The position numbers and the translations under genes were made by a program. Under the pieces are notes generated by a model, which made no database searches, had not been told where the DNA came from, and saw only the letters and a program-made list of their open reading frames with translations. Below, piece after piece: positions 47,093-56,179 of a stretch of DNA of 64,000 nucleotides. Each line of letters opens with the position of its first letter. Position 1 is the first letter of the stretch. The stretch spans positions 1 to 64,000 of the forward strand of contig NZ_LNYZ01000003.1 of the NCBI RefSeq assembly GCF_001468065.1, in the 5' to 3' direction. This DNA comes from Legionella steigerwaltii. GTDB lineage: Bacteria > Pseudomonadota > Gammaproteobacteria > Legionellales > Legionellaceae.

Positions 47093-47833
47093 TCATAAGA
47101 TTAATAATTGATATTCTAATGCTTTAGCCAAAGACTGATATTTATTTTTTGTACCTAATTTTTTATTGATTTTCTGGATATGAAAATTAACAGTTCGCTC
47201 ACTGATTTCAAGCCGTTGGGATATCTCTTTGACAGAATGTTGTTCCGCAATCAGCAGTAAACACTGAATTTCACGCTGGGTTAAATGAAATGCTTCTTTT
47301 TCACTGACCTGATCTAAAAGATGAGTTTGAATGTAGTGATAGTAGAGATGTGCTCCAACAAAGAATTCATATTGTGCACGGTTATCCTGTAAATTACATT
47401 GCTGATTTTGCATTTGTACCAATAACAAAATTGCAAAATTATTATGTGGCCCATGAATAGGAATGGACAAGCCCGCTTCTGCACCAAAGGCAATAGAATC
47501 TTCGCGCATTTTGCGCTCTGATTCACTGGCCGCTTGTGCCAGTTGCTGTTTTAAATTCCAATAAATGGGCAAATGATTGTTATAAACAAAATTCAGCGTA
47601 CTATCGATATTGTGATATTGTTCTGCAAGGTAGTGTTGATGCCATGATTTGAAATTGTCAGAACACATATCATATTTTAATTGATTGGCTGAATTTGGAT
47701 GATAGGCATAATAAGTAAATGAAAATGTTGTAATCCCTTTTTTATTTAAATAATAACTTAAGGCTCGATCACAATCAGTAAGCGAGCATGCTTGCACTAA
47801 TTCATCCTCTAAGGTTACGAGTAAGTCAATCAT
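47093..47833 (-). CDS. LuxR-type regulator with autoinducer-binding domain (LuxR solo)
   Basis: A 246-residue regulator. Residues about 1-165 are the autoinducer-binding domain and 180-245 the LuxR helix-turn-helix (LTQREIQCLLLIAEQHSVKE). Counting against the known TraR/LasR pocket positions, W57, Y61, D70 and W85 correspond to W64, Y68, D77 and W92 with identical spacing; P71 is replaced by S78. No luxI lies in the window, so it is a solo that may sense a foreign acyl-homoserine lactone or another ligand. It overlaps the transporter gene by 8 bases and precedes the chitinase. Confidence 0.85.
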   Translation of the reverse strand: MIDLLVTLEDELVQACSLTDCDRALSYYLNKKGITTFSFTYYAYHPNSANQLKYDMCSDNFKSWHQHYLAEQYHNIDSTLNFVYNNHLPIYWNLKQQLAQAASESERKMREDSIAFGAEAGLSIPIHGPHNNFAILLLVQMQNQQCNLQDNRAQYEFFVGAHLYYHYIQTHLLDQVSEKEAFHLTQREIQCLLLIAEQHSVKEISQRLEISERTVNFHIQKINKKLGTKNKYQSLAKALEYQLLIL

Positions 47834-49052
47834 ACTGATTCATCACTCTAAAAGTTGTAATAACAAGTATTATATTTGCTGCAAAAATATAAAGAAAAAA
47901 AGCCGAATAACCGAGTTGCTGCTCGATCCAGCCACTAAATGCACCAAAAAATACGTAACTTAAGGCCATGATGGAAGTACAAACAGTGTACATTGACATG
48001 GGATAATCACTTTTGTTGGCTATTCCCAAGAGATACCCCATATAAGTTCCATTGGCTAAACCTACAGTGAACTGATTCAGTAAAATAACAAGATAAAGTA
48101 GGGGATAGTTTGTATTAAAAAGAGGGAATAAAAGATAAAGTGAATGGCCAAGAAGCAAGAATACAGTGACATTTTTGACGCAGTGCTTTTGTTGATAACG
48201 TGTAAGAAGCCAACCTGAGGAAAAAATACCTAACATCAAAAACACACTACCGAAAATCCCATACAGCTGTCCAACTTGATATAAATTGAGCGCTAATCCT
48301 TCTTTATCCAACATAAATAAAGGGATAATTTTTTGCATCTGTGCTTCGGAAAAATTATATAAAAAAATGAAGAGTAATATGGGGAAAATTTTGTTACTGG
48401 AAAATAGTGCTTTTAAAACTTGCTGATAGTTCGGATTAATTGATTCAATATTTAGAGAGTTGTTTTCTGGGATTTTAGCTTTATGATAACAGGTAAGTAA
48501 AAAGCTAATAACAAACAAACTGAGAAAAAATATGCGCCATAAATTAAATTCATAATACAAAGCGAGACTACCAATAAAGGCCAATAAACCTCCTTTAATG
48601 ATCAGTCTTCCCATTTGATAAAAGAAACTGCGTAACGCGACGTATCTTTTTTGTTCTTCATTATTTAAATTAAGTAAATAAATACCATCGGAAACAATAT
48701 CATGAAGCGAGGAAATAAAGGCAAGACTTGCAAAACCCAATGAACTCATTATGAGAAAATAGGGGGTATCGACACAAAATGCTATGATCATAAAAAGTAG
48801 GCTTAAAGTGATTTGAGCATAAAGGGTTAATTTTTTTTTCGTAGCACGATCTTCTAAAAAAGGTGTGAATAGAGGCTTAATTGTCCAAGGGATCATAAAT
48901 AAACTGGTTAAAAACGCAGCATGTGTATTAGCCATCCCATACTGCTGGAACATGATGGTTGCGATCAAAGCGACGACCACATAGGGTATGCTTTGAAAAA
49001 AATAGAGACTGGCTATCCATTGATAATTCTTTGGAGATACTGAGGAAGACAC
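47826..49052 (-). CDS. MFS transporter, AmpG/PAT-like
   Basis: A 408-residue transporter with 12 expected membrane helices. The SSLHDIVSDGIYLLNLNNEE and RSFFYQMGRLIIKGG segments resemble AmpG/PAT-type permeases, which import anhydromuropeptides or acetyl-CoA. Beside two GlcNAc-related genes an amino-sugar oligosaccharide cargo is plausible but not shown. The start is GTG. The stop overlaps the LuxR-type gene start, so regulator and transporter are translationally coupled. Confidence 0.78.
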   Translation of the reverse strand: MSSSVSPKNYQWIASLYFFQSIPYVVVALIATIMFQQYGMANTHAAFLTSLFMIPWTIKPLFTPFLEDRATKKKLTLYAQITLSLLFMIIAFCVDTPYFLIMSSLGFASLAFISSLHDIVSDGIYLLNLNNEEQKRYVALRSFFYQMGRLIIKGGLLAFIGSLALYYEFNLWRIFFLSLFVISFLLTCYHKAKIPENNSLNIESINPNYQQVLKALFSSNKIFPILLFIFLYNFSEAQMQKIIPLFMLDKEGLALNLYQVGQLYGIFGSVFLMLGIFSSGWLLTRYQQKHCVKNVTVFLLLGHSLYLLFPLFNTNYPLLYLVILLNQFTVGLANGTYMGYLLGIANKSDYPMSMYTVCTSIMALSYVFFGAFSGWIEQQLGYSAFFLYIFAANIILVITTFRVMNQYD

Positions 49053-49201
49053 GTGCTAATTCCAATCTATTGTTGCCCATATTGTAACATAATTAGTCAT
49101 TAATGAAAGTTAATCGTTCACACAATGTTATTAACTTAAGCGTTTTATCTCCTATCCATAAATATAATGTAGGTTAGTGCCAAGCGTAGCGTTTATGAGT
49201 C

Positions 49202-50077
49202 TTAAGAGGGTTCTGTTACAGGATGAAACTCTTCATCAGACTCTATTTCTACTCTCATTCTGGAAATATAGCTCTCTAAGGATTGTTGTTGTTCTTCAGG
49301 ATGCTGACTTATTATGTTCTGTATTCGTTTTGCAACATGGAGCATGTCTATAGCGCGTATTGATTTGATTGTATACTGAAAACTCATATTCTCATTAATG
49401 TAAGAGACAATTCCTTTTATGTTCGCGGGGACTTTTACATCGACTATGGGTTTAGCAGAATATAGCTCAAGATAGATACTTTCTTTCTCTGAATTAGAAA
49501 CGACAGGATCAATCAGACGAGCTACTTTTTGCAAATGTTCAGAAAGATTTGTTTTACATGACTTTTCATCCATGAGCCAAGCCGCAAGAGAAAAAGAATT
49601 ATCTTCCATCTCATAAGCTACATTTGATTGATAAATGTATCCCCAAATCCCTTCTGTTTTTTTTTCACAAGCCAACATGACATAGGAATGTCCAGGAATA
49701 TCAATGCGAATAATTTTGGGTAAATCTTTTTCGAGCGCCTCAATGAGCGGGGTCAGCGATTGAACTTCTTTTTTTCCAGTTATCATTATATCGCCAGTCA
49801 TCATTTTACAAAATGTATTTGCTATATCACCACATCCCACTGGCGCGAAAATAGCTTCGGCTATAGAGGTATTAAGCATTCCAGTTTTTTCCATGGATAA
49901 AAGAATTTTGACTGTGGATTCCAAGTCTATTCCGCATAGTGCTAAATAGAGTCGAGCATCAGCTACACTGTTCAAGCGTTTTGCATAGGCAGACAATACC
50001 AGTTTTCGAAAGGCAGAATCAAAGTCATCTAGTGAAAAATGGTCAGATGAAGCGAAAAAAGCAAGTTTGCTTTGCAT
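49202..50077 (-). CDS. Unknown protein with possible Cys-His-Gln triad
   Basis: A 291-residue soluble protein. I do not recognise the family. The middle holds GCGDIANTFC (C82), IPGHSYVM (H130) and WGYIYQSNVAY (Q150), an order seen in papain-fold effectors; the 20-residue His-to-Gln step equals that in Cif-type deamidases as I recall them. The C-terminus is helical and acidic. It is divergent from the next gene, 87 bases away. Enzyme function is speculation; an effector is possible in Legionella. Confidence 0.5.
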   Translation of the reverse strand: MQSKLAFFASSDHFSLDDFDSAFRKLVLSAYAKRLNSVADARLYLALCGIDLESTVKILLSMEKTGMLNTSIAEAIFAPVGCGDIANTFCKMMTGDIMITGKKEVQSLTPLIEALEKDLPKIIRIDIPGHSYVMLACEKKTEGIWGYIYQSNVAYEMEDNSFSLAAWLMDEKSCKTNLSEHLQKVARLIDPVVSNSEKESIYLELYSAKPIVDVKVPANIKGIVSYINENMSFQYTIKSIRAIDMLHVAKRIQNIISQHPEEQQQSLESYISRMRVEIESDEEFHPVTEPS

Positions 50078-50164
50078 GAAAATAGAATAAAATTATATAT
50101 TGTTATACAATATTGCAACTTTTTGTTATTTGTTGCAAGAATTATAATCAGCGAAATATGTATT

Positions 50165-50509
50165 ATGCATGAACCTAAAAAATATAAATCTTTTATAGAA
50201 ATCAATACGTTTAAGGTCCACGTCCAAGCGATACTTAATCGTCTAAAAAAACAAAATAATCTTACTGATGTAGTTCCTGCGATTAATCTTATTCTTGATG
50301 GGGGACCCTTCGATTTCTCTTCCTCCTCAGCGGAAATTATTGCTTTAAATTCTCTTTTGCATCACCCAGAGCTGTATATTAAGAATATCGACCCTCAAGT
50401 TAAAGAAAACATTTATTCTGAAATTAAAGAAATTCTAAAGAATTTTATTCGTGAAGTTTGTGACGTTAATGATGATTCCATTTGCGCAATGCCTGCGCAA
50501 AGGGTTTGA
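50165..50509 (+). CDS. Small protein, unknown
   Basis: A 114-residue soluble, mostly helical protein. The chosen ATG gives MHEPKKYKSF; the frame is open upstream to a TTG at 50072 that would overlap the divergent gene and add a hydrophobic lead, which looks less likely. No family is recognised. It is convergent with the next gene across a 34-base gap. Confidence 0.5.
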   Translation: MHEPKKYKSFIEINTFKVHVQAILNRLKKQNNLTDVVPAINLILDGGPFDFSSSSAEIIALNSLLHHPELYIKNIDPQVKENIYSEIKEILKNFIREVCDVNDDSICAMPAQRV

Positions 50510-50543
50510 AAATGATTGATTTAAATTCAATTCATTGATTTTC

Positions 50544-51116
50544 TCATTTATCTTCATCATTTTCAATCCAACAGTCACTGGGTCCACCAGGGGGTGTTGG
50601 ACGGTTTGGTAATGGTGTTGGATGAAATGTTGCGCCTTTTTCATTTCCTGTAAAGCGAACTGCTTCTTTTTGCCGATGTGAATTGATAACTCGGTTCAAA
50701 GTATCAATAAGGCTTTGATTTTTAAATAGAAAAAAAAGATCGTTATCTTGGGTGGTTGTATCCGTTTCGCACTTAGTCATCATAAATAAATTGGCATCAT
50801 TTTGCTCAGCAAAGCGAGCAATTTCACGTTTTGCCTGTAGGTTCTCTTGTTTGCTCATTAAGAGGAATGGAAGCTGAATGAGATTAAGATCTCCATTACC
50901 CTCCGCATATTTTGCATAGGCTACAGAGATATTTTCTTTATTTAATTCATGCAATAAATCAGAATCATCATAAAGTCTGTAAATAATTTTTTGTTTTTCT
51001 TGGTCTGAGTTCGCTATTTTTTTTGTAATAAATAATTTTGTATCACTAAATTCGTTGAACTCAGCAATTACTTTTTCTTCGCCTCGTGCAAATTGTTCTG
51101 TAATTTTATATTGCAT
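50544..51116 (-). CDS. Unknown protein with proline-rich acidic tail
   Basis: About 190 residues. The body is helical and charged. The tail PLPNRPTPPGGPSDCWIEND is proline-rich and ends with acidic residues, a form often seen in secreted Legionella proteins. The start is placed at the ATG (MQYKITEQ); a TTG eight codons earlier is also open. No family is recognised and the ribosome site is weak. Confidence 0.5.
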   Translation of the reverse strand: MQYKITEQFARGEEKVIAEFNEFSDTKLFITKKIANSDQEKQKIIYRLYDDSDLLHELNKENISVAYAKYAEGNGDLNLIQLPFLLMSKQENLQAKREIARFAEQNDANLFMMTKCETDTTTQDNDLFFLFKNQSLIDTLNRVINSHRQKEAVRFTGNEKGATFHPTPLPNRPTPPGGPSDCWIENDEDK

Positions 51117-51358
51117 AATGAATAGATCATCAGTAATCAATTATTGTTCATTTTGCAATGAACAATATAAATTATATCATAAACGCTCAAAATGAGCGCC
51201 TTACTATCCATGCAGGTAATCCATTTTCGTGAACGTATGCGTGCCCATGAACGTGCCCAAAAAAGCAAAAAGCGCTGTCGTAGGTAGTCTTCTTGTCTAT
51301 GCATCACTAAAATGCTACGAGTTTTTCGGGCGCACACGTTCACGTTGTTAATGACCTC

Positions 51359-53500
51359 TTAAGCTTTTTTGATTATCTGCACATAACTTTTACCATCTTC
51401 TCCAACGACAACACCATGAATTTCAGTTGCAAAACCAGGTAATTCTTCTCCTATATCATCCAGCATGAGTAAGAAATCAAGAATTGATTTGCATTCATCC
51501 GTAATTTGTTCCCCTGGCATAATTAAGGGAATACCTGGAGGGTAGGGCAGGATCATTGCAGCAGAAATTTTATCTTTTAATTGTGATAGAGGGATAAATT
51601 GTGTTTCTTGTCTGATGAGTTTTTGGTATGCCTGATGAGGTGTCATAACGACTTTAGGTAGTGTATCAAACGCATGATACATCACTTGAGGTAAATTATG
51701 TTTTTGCATTAAACCATGGATGCTTTTGGCCAGGGTTTGAATGGACATTTTTTCGTAAAACTCAGGATGTTCTTGATACAGTTGCGGGAGTATGGTTTTA
51801 ACCGGTACATTTTCATCATAAAACTGTTTAAATTTATTTAAAGCAGCCAATAAGGCCATTGATTTTGCACGAGTAATTCCTAAACTAAATAAAAACAACA
51901 TGGAATAGGGCCCTGTTTTTTCAACAATGATTCCATGTGAAGCAAGAAATTTTTCCACAATTACCGCGGGAATACCCCAATCATCTAATGTATCATTTTT
52001 GATTCCTGGTAAAAGCACGGTTACTTTCACTGGATCCAAAAACAAATGGTCCTCGTCAACATGATGAAAACCATGCCATTTTTCATTGGGTTTTAAGGGG
52101 AAACAAGACGATTTTCTTTCTAGTGTGGGTTGCCACACATCAAAATACCAATCAGAACTTTGTTTTTTTAAGCGTTTTACTTCCATGCGGAAATCTAACG
52201 CTAATTCAATCGCTTCATTGATTAAATCATATCCATGATTACCGGCCATCATTGCTGCAGAGACTTCGCAACTGGCGACAAGAGGGTAAAAAGGGGAGGT
52301 ACTCATATGCATCATGTAATTGGCATTAAGAATGTCTTCATTAAAAGAGCCTTTAACGTGGATCATGGAGGATTGACTGAAAGCGGCCAATAATTTGTGA
52401 GTTGATTGCGTTTCAAAGATCACTTGATCCTTTTGTGGTGTTAAGCTGAGTCCAAACTTTTCAGCGTAAATGGGATGAAAATTGGTATAGGGGACCCAAG
52501 CACTATCAAAATGCAAATGCTTTACCTTAAGCTCATTTTGAAGAGTTTCAACTTTATACAGTATGCCATCGTATGTGGAGTTCGTAATGACTGCATAAGT
52601 AGGCCAAGCAGTAGCCTCTGGATGCTCAAGAATTTTATCGTGGATTGCTTCTTCTGAGTATTCCGATTTAGGGATCCCACCGAGAATTCCATAAGTATTC
52701 CGTGTTGGTTTCAGATAAATAGGAATCACATCAACCATCATCAAAAAATGGGCGAGTGATTTATGGCAGTTTCGATCAATCACGACTGTATCACCGGAAG
52801 TTGCCGAATACATTCCCACTATTTTATTTGATGTGGAGGTACCGTTGGTTACAATCAACGAACGATCACTTTTAAAGATATTGGCTATAAACTGCTCTGC
52901 CTCTCGTTGAGGTCCTGAATGGTCTAGTAGGCTTCCAAGCTCTTCAATTGAAATTGAAAGATCTGCGCGAAAAATATTCTTACCAAAAAAGTCATAAAAT
53001 GCAGCACTGGTGGGATTTTTTTGAAATGCTGTTCCGCCTAAATGGCCTGGGGTGCAAAATGCATAATTCAATTCATGCACATACTTCATTAGCGCTTTGG
53101 TAAACGGAGGTAAAATTTCTTGTTGGTATTTTTCTATAGCAAGTACTATTCGTTTAAAATCATCGTGCGCTAAGTTAGCATCATATTGCAAAAAATCCAG
53201 GGTGAGATCAAAGTCACTCAGATTAATGTCAATAGAGGCATGCTTATTTGTCATTGCAAAAATAGGTAACAATTTATTATGACTTGAAAAATGATGTAAG
53301 TCATCGAAACCAAAATCATCCCAATCATAAAGAATAGTGACAATTCGTGGATTTAAGCTGCTTACATCATAGGCATCTTTTAATGAAGTACAGACAGTGA
53401 GTTCGTAGTTTCGCTGCGTTAAAAACTCTTCAAGCATGCTGATAAAGTGCTTTTTGTACTCTTCAATTTGTTGTGCGTAAACAATAAGAATATGATTCAT
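51359..53500 (-). CDS. Inducible Orn/Lys/Arg decarboxylase (fold-type I PLP)
   Basis: About 713 residues, the size of E. coli lysine decarboxylase (715). The N-terminal wing domain begins NHILIVYAQQIEEYKKH. The PLP lysine is K369 in QSTHKLLAAF, close to K367 of CadA. The enzyme consumes a proton per amino acid and yields a polyamine, supporting acid tolerance. Lysine, ornithine and arginine forms cannot be separated safely by eye; no antiporter gene is adjacent. The ATG follows an AAGGA site; a TTG two codons upstream is ignored. Confidence 0.88.
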   Translation of the reverse strand: MNHILIVYAQQIEEYKKHFISMLEEFLTQRNYELTVCTSLKDAYDVSSLNPRIVTILYDWDDFGFDDLHHFSSHNKLLPIFAMTNKHASIDINLSDFDLTLDFLQYDANLAHDDFKRIVLAIEKYQQEILPPFTKALMKYVHELNYAFCTPGHLGGTAFQKNPTSAAFYDFFGKNIFRADLSISIEELGSLLDHSGPQREAEQFIANIFKSDRSLIVTNGTSTSNKIVGMYSATSGDTVVIDRNCHKSLAHFLMMVDVIPIYLKPTRNTYGILGGIPKSEYSEEAIHDKILEHPEATAWPTYAVITNSTYDGILYKVETLQNELKVKHLHFDSAWVPYTNFHPIYAEKFGLSLTPQKDQVIFETQSTHKLLAAFSQSSMIHVKGSFNEDILNANYMMHMSTSPFYPLVASCEVSAAMMAGNHGYDLINEAIELALDFRMEVKRLKKQSSDWYFDVWQPTLERKSSCFPLKPNEKWHGFHHVDEDHLFLDPVKVTVLLPGIKNDTLDDWGIPAVIVEKFLASHGIIVEKTGPYSMLFLFSLGITRAKSMALLAALNKFKQFYDENVPVKTILPQLYQEHPEFYEKMSIQTLAKSIHGLMQKHNLPQVMYHAFDTLPKVVMTPHQAYQKLIRQETQFIPLSQLKDKISAAMILPYPPGIPLIMPGEQITDECKSILDFLLMLDDIGEELPGFATEIHGVVVGEDGKSYVQIIKKA

Positions 53501-53506
53501 ATGCAA

Positions 53507-53841
53507 TCCTTTACACCGATTAGATCCCTAAAATGTACTTTAGCTCAATATGAAGTAAATGGTATATTTTTTTATAACGATTTGTAGCACTATATGCACG
53601 GTACGTAGACGAAAAAATTTTGTGGAATTGCTTGGCAAATAGGTCACAGTCTAATCGTTATGTTGTTGCTCTTTCTGATTCATGTGATTCATGCCTAAAT
53701 TTTTTTAAAATCGTTTGCAAAAGGAACGGGTCGTAAAATTCTCTCTCAGATCAACAAAATCCATCAAACTAAACTATACTAACCATGCATAACTGTATTT
53801 TTAATGAACATAACTGATTAAATAATTACAAGGAGCAGTAT
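53507..53841. other. Gene-free stretch between divergent genes
   Basis: About 335 A+T-rich bases upstream of both the decarboxylase and the small exported protein. It should hold both promoters. I see no convincing open frame, palindromic repeat or RNA gene; a short GATTCATG direct repeat near 53675 is the only notable word. Confidence 0.5.
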
Positions 53842-54039
53842 ATGTTATCAAAAAACATGAAAAAGATTATAATGATCTGCGTTTTAAGTGGCTTTATCTC
53901 TAATTCTTTTGCCGCTTGGGGATATCATCGCGGTTATACTGTCTGCCGTGGGGGCAATTGTCACCATAAGAGTGTTAATAAAGGTTGTATTAACGGTCAT
54001 TGTGGTACCTCGCGATCTTTTTCTACCTGGCATAGATAA
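53842..54039 (+). CDS. Very small exported cysteine-rich protein
   Basis: A 65-residue protein with a signal peptide (about 1-25, ending SFA-AW) and an AAGGAG ribosome site. The mature 40 residues are rich in Gly, His and Cys (VCRGGNCHHK, GCINGHCGTS), suggesting metal binding or two disulfides. No family is recognised. It is a single gene ended by hairpins. Confidence 0.6.
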   Translation: MLSKNMKKIIMICVLSGFISNSFAAWGYHRGYTVCRGGNCHHKSVNKGCINGHCGTSRSFSTWHR

Positions 54040-54107
54040 TCATAGTTAGGTAAGAGAGCAACGACATGCTCTTATTGAATTGAAGCAACGTAAAAATCAG
54101 TGAACTT

Positions 54108-54131
54108 GGTTGGGTTATTTTTGACCCAACC
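54108..54131. terminator. Hairpin between convergent genes
   Basis: GGTTGGGT pairs with ACCCAACC around an A+T-rich loop, touching the stop codon of the chemoreceptor gene. It probably ends transcription from both sides, though T runs are weak. Confidence 0.5.
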
Positions 54132-55996
54132 TAAACTTTATATACATTCACATCGTCCTTGAGCTGCTTGGCAATCTCATCCAAATGATGAATAAAGGTC
54201 ATCATTTCCTTGATACTACTTGAAAAAGTGGAGGTCGTGCGATTAATTTCATTCATACTGTCGACAATTTGCTCAATTCCAACGGCTTCTTGACGAATGG
54301 CCACCTCTATATGTTGGCTTGCAATCGAAGCATCATTTATCATTTTACTCAGAGTTTGAATGACTTCACCGGCTTTCTCAATCAATTTTGCACCTGAATC
54401 CAGAGTCTTAGTACCTTCCTCGGTAACAACAACTGCTTTTTCAGTAGCGCGTCGAATGTCCTCAAGAATTTTTTGCACTTGTACTGTGGATTGCTCTGAT
54501 TGTTCGGCAAGGTTTCTTACCTCTTTAGCGACTGCCGCAAAACCTTTTCCAGATTCTCCAGCTTTTGATGCTTCAATTGCTGCATTCAATGCCAACATCT
54601 TTGATTGTTGCGCCAAAGTATTTACCACTGAGGTGATGTCACCGATTTGTTGGGTGCGATTATTTAAATCAAGTATGGTTTGTGCAATAAGCTTCATTTT
54701 TTCTTCTGAAGCTTTAATACCATGGATACTTTGTTCTACGGATTGTGTACCTAATTTCCCTTGCTCATAAGTATTTTTAGCAACTTCCCGCAGAGTTTGT
54801 GCTTTTTCCATGGTTTGTTTTGAACTCTTATCTATTTCTTCCAGTGAAGCGCTGATTTCATTAATAGCCGATGCTTGCGAGGTAATACTTTCTGCTTGTT
54901 CATCTGCAGAAGTGATTACCGTGCTAACCATAGTGACTATGTTATTACTGACCTTGGTAATATTGTTAGTGATTGATGCCAAGCCATCCGTCATTGAGTT
55001 TAAATCCTGGCCCAAATCTTGTAATATGTCCTCTTCATCGAGTTCAAGACGTTCGCGAAGATCTCCAGCAGCAACTTTGCTGCTGTATTCGCTAAATTTT
55101 TTTGATGAGTTGACTAATTGTTCATATAATGCTCGAGACTCCTCTTCTTTTTTACGAAGAGCCTCGTCATTTGCTCCGATCGCTTCTTGCATGGCCTTAA
55201 GCGCTATAAACAGTGTTCCAAGTCTACCTGTTGAGCGAAGACGAATGGGTACATTACGCTCACCATCTGCAATTCTTTTCGCAATATTAATGGCATAATC
55301 TACAGCGTGTAATATCGATCTCTGGGTCACATAAGGCACAATAATAGTTAAAGCGATGGTTAAACCAAGTAACCAATAACCTAATTCTCTTAAAGAGTTT
55401 AAGCTGGTATTTATTTTTACTGAATTTTTGGAAATTTCGGCTGAAACATCATTAAAAAGCCCTCCTATTCTTTTTCCTGCTTCAGAAGAGTATTGGCCAT
55501 CAACAAGATTAATCATTTTGTTTATAAGATCTCGTGTCTTATTTCTACTATCCTCTACATTATTTTGGTTATTAGGATCTCTATGTGCATTGATTATTGC
55601 TGCTTGAGCTTCATAAAGAGGCCCATACAATTCTTGAAGCTTGTCCCATTCCTGTTGTATTTCTGTATTATTCAGCCCGATGGAGTGCATTCTTTGATCC
55701 CATTGATTGCGGTTTTCATTAATTTCATTCCATATGCGTGCAAAATATTCTTTATCCTTGGGGTCACCGGTCATGGCCCAATGCTCAATAATATCTTGAG
55801 TTTCATAAATTTCCGCATCAAGAACTTGCGGTAAACTTTCACGAGCAATTACTTGGCTTAATTGGATGACACTATCTATTTTTGGTAGCAGTAGAATGGC
55901 TAATATCAATAAAGGCAAACAAAGTGTCATAAAACCAATAATCAACCGGGAACGGATCGAAAGAATAAAACCTTCTTTGTCGAGCATTTTGTCCAT
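54131..55996 (-). CDS. Methyl-accepting chemotaxis protein
   Basis: A 621-residue transducer. Membrane helices are near 15-37 and 205-225; between them lies a helical four-helix-bundle type sensor (about 40-200). A HAMP region follows (about 226-280), then a long coiled coil with the signalling hairpin SKMLALNAAIEASKAGESGK. Input ligand is unknown. No che genes are in the window, and L. pneumophila is usually described as lacking a chemotaxis pathway, so the partner kinase matters. A GGAGAG site precedes the ATG. Confidence 0.92.
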   Translation of the reverse strand: MDKMLDKEGFILSIRSRLIIGFMTLCLPLLILAILLLPKIDSVIQLSQVIARESLPQVLDAEIYETQDIIEHWAMTGDPKDKEYFARIWNEINENRNQWDQRMHSIGLNNTEIQQEWDKLQELYGPLYEAQAAIINAHRDPNNQNNVEDSRNKTRDLINKMINLVDGQYSSEAGKRIGGLFNDVSAEISKNSVKINTSLNSLRELGYWLLGLTIALTIIVPYVTQRSILHAVDYAINIAKRIADGERNVPIRLRSTGRLGTLFIALKAMQEAIGANDEALRKKEEESRALYEQLVNSSKKFSEYSSKVAAGDLRERLELDEEDILQDLGQDLNSMTDGLASITNNITKVSNNIVTMVSTVITSADEQAESITSQASAINEISASLEEIDKSSKQTMEKAQTLREVAKNTYEQGKLGTQSVEQSIHGIKASEEKMKLIAQTILDLNNRTQQIGDITSVVNTLAQQSKMLALNAAIEASKAGESGKGFAAVAKEVRNLAEQSEQSTVQVQKILEDIRRATEKAVVVTEEGTKTLDSGAKLIEKAGEVIQTLSKMINDASIASQHIEVAIRQEAVGIEQIVDSMNEINRTTSTFSSSIKEMMTFIHHLDEIAKQLKDDVNVYKV

Positions 55997-56142
55997 ATCA
56001 CTCTCCTATTTTCTATAATTCTAGATTTTTTTTACAAAAATAGCTCTGAACTAAATGAGATAGTTCAAAACGAGAGTTGCACTTATTAAAAGTTTTAGGA
56101 AAATTTGGTCTAATTGTTCATTCTTTATTTAATTAGGGAATT

Positions 56143-56160
56143 GTCGGGCCGAGGCCCGAC
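56143..56160. terminator. GC-rich hairpin
   Basis: GTCGGGCC and GGCCCGAC form a perfect 8-base-pair stem with a 2-base loop just past the HdeD gene. It probably ends that transcript; no T run follows. Confidence 0.5.
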
Positions 56161-56179
56161 CTGCTATGCTGACAATAAC

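Noticed and set aside
51137..51343. 68-codon open frame on the minus strand
   Set aside because: Arg- and Trp-rich composition without a family pattern, lies in an intergenic stretch and has no ribosome site. I treat it as non-coding.
54360..55298. Two long open frames opposite the chemoreceptor gene
   Set aside because: Ser- and Cys-rich shadows that arise from the helical codon pattern of the real gene.
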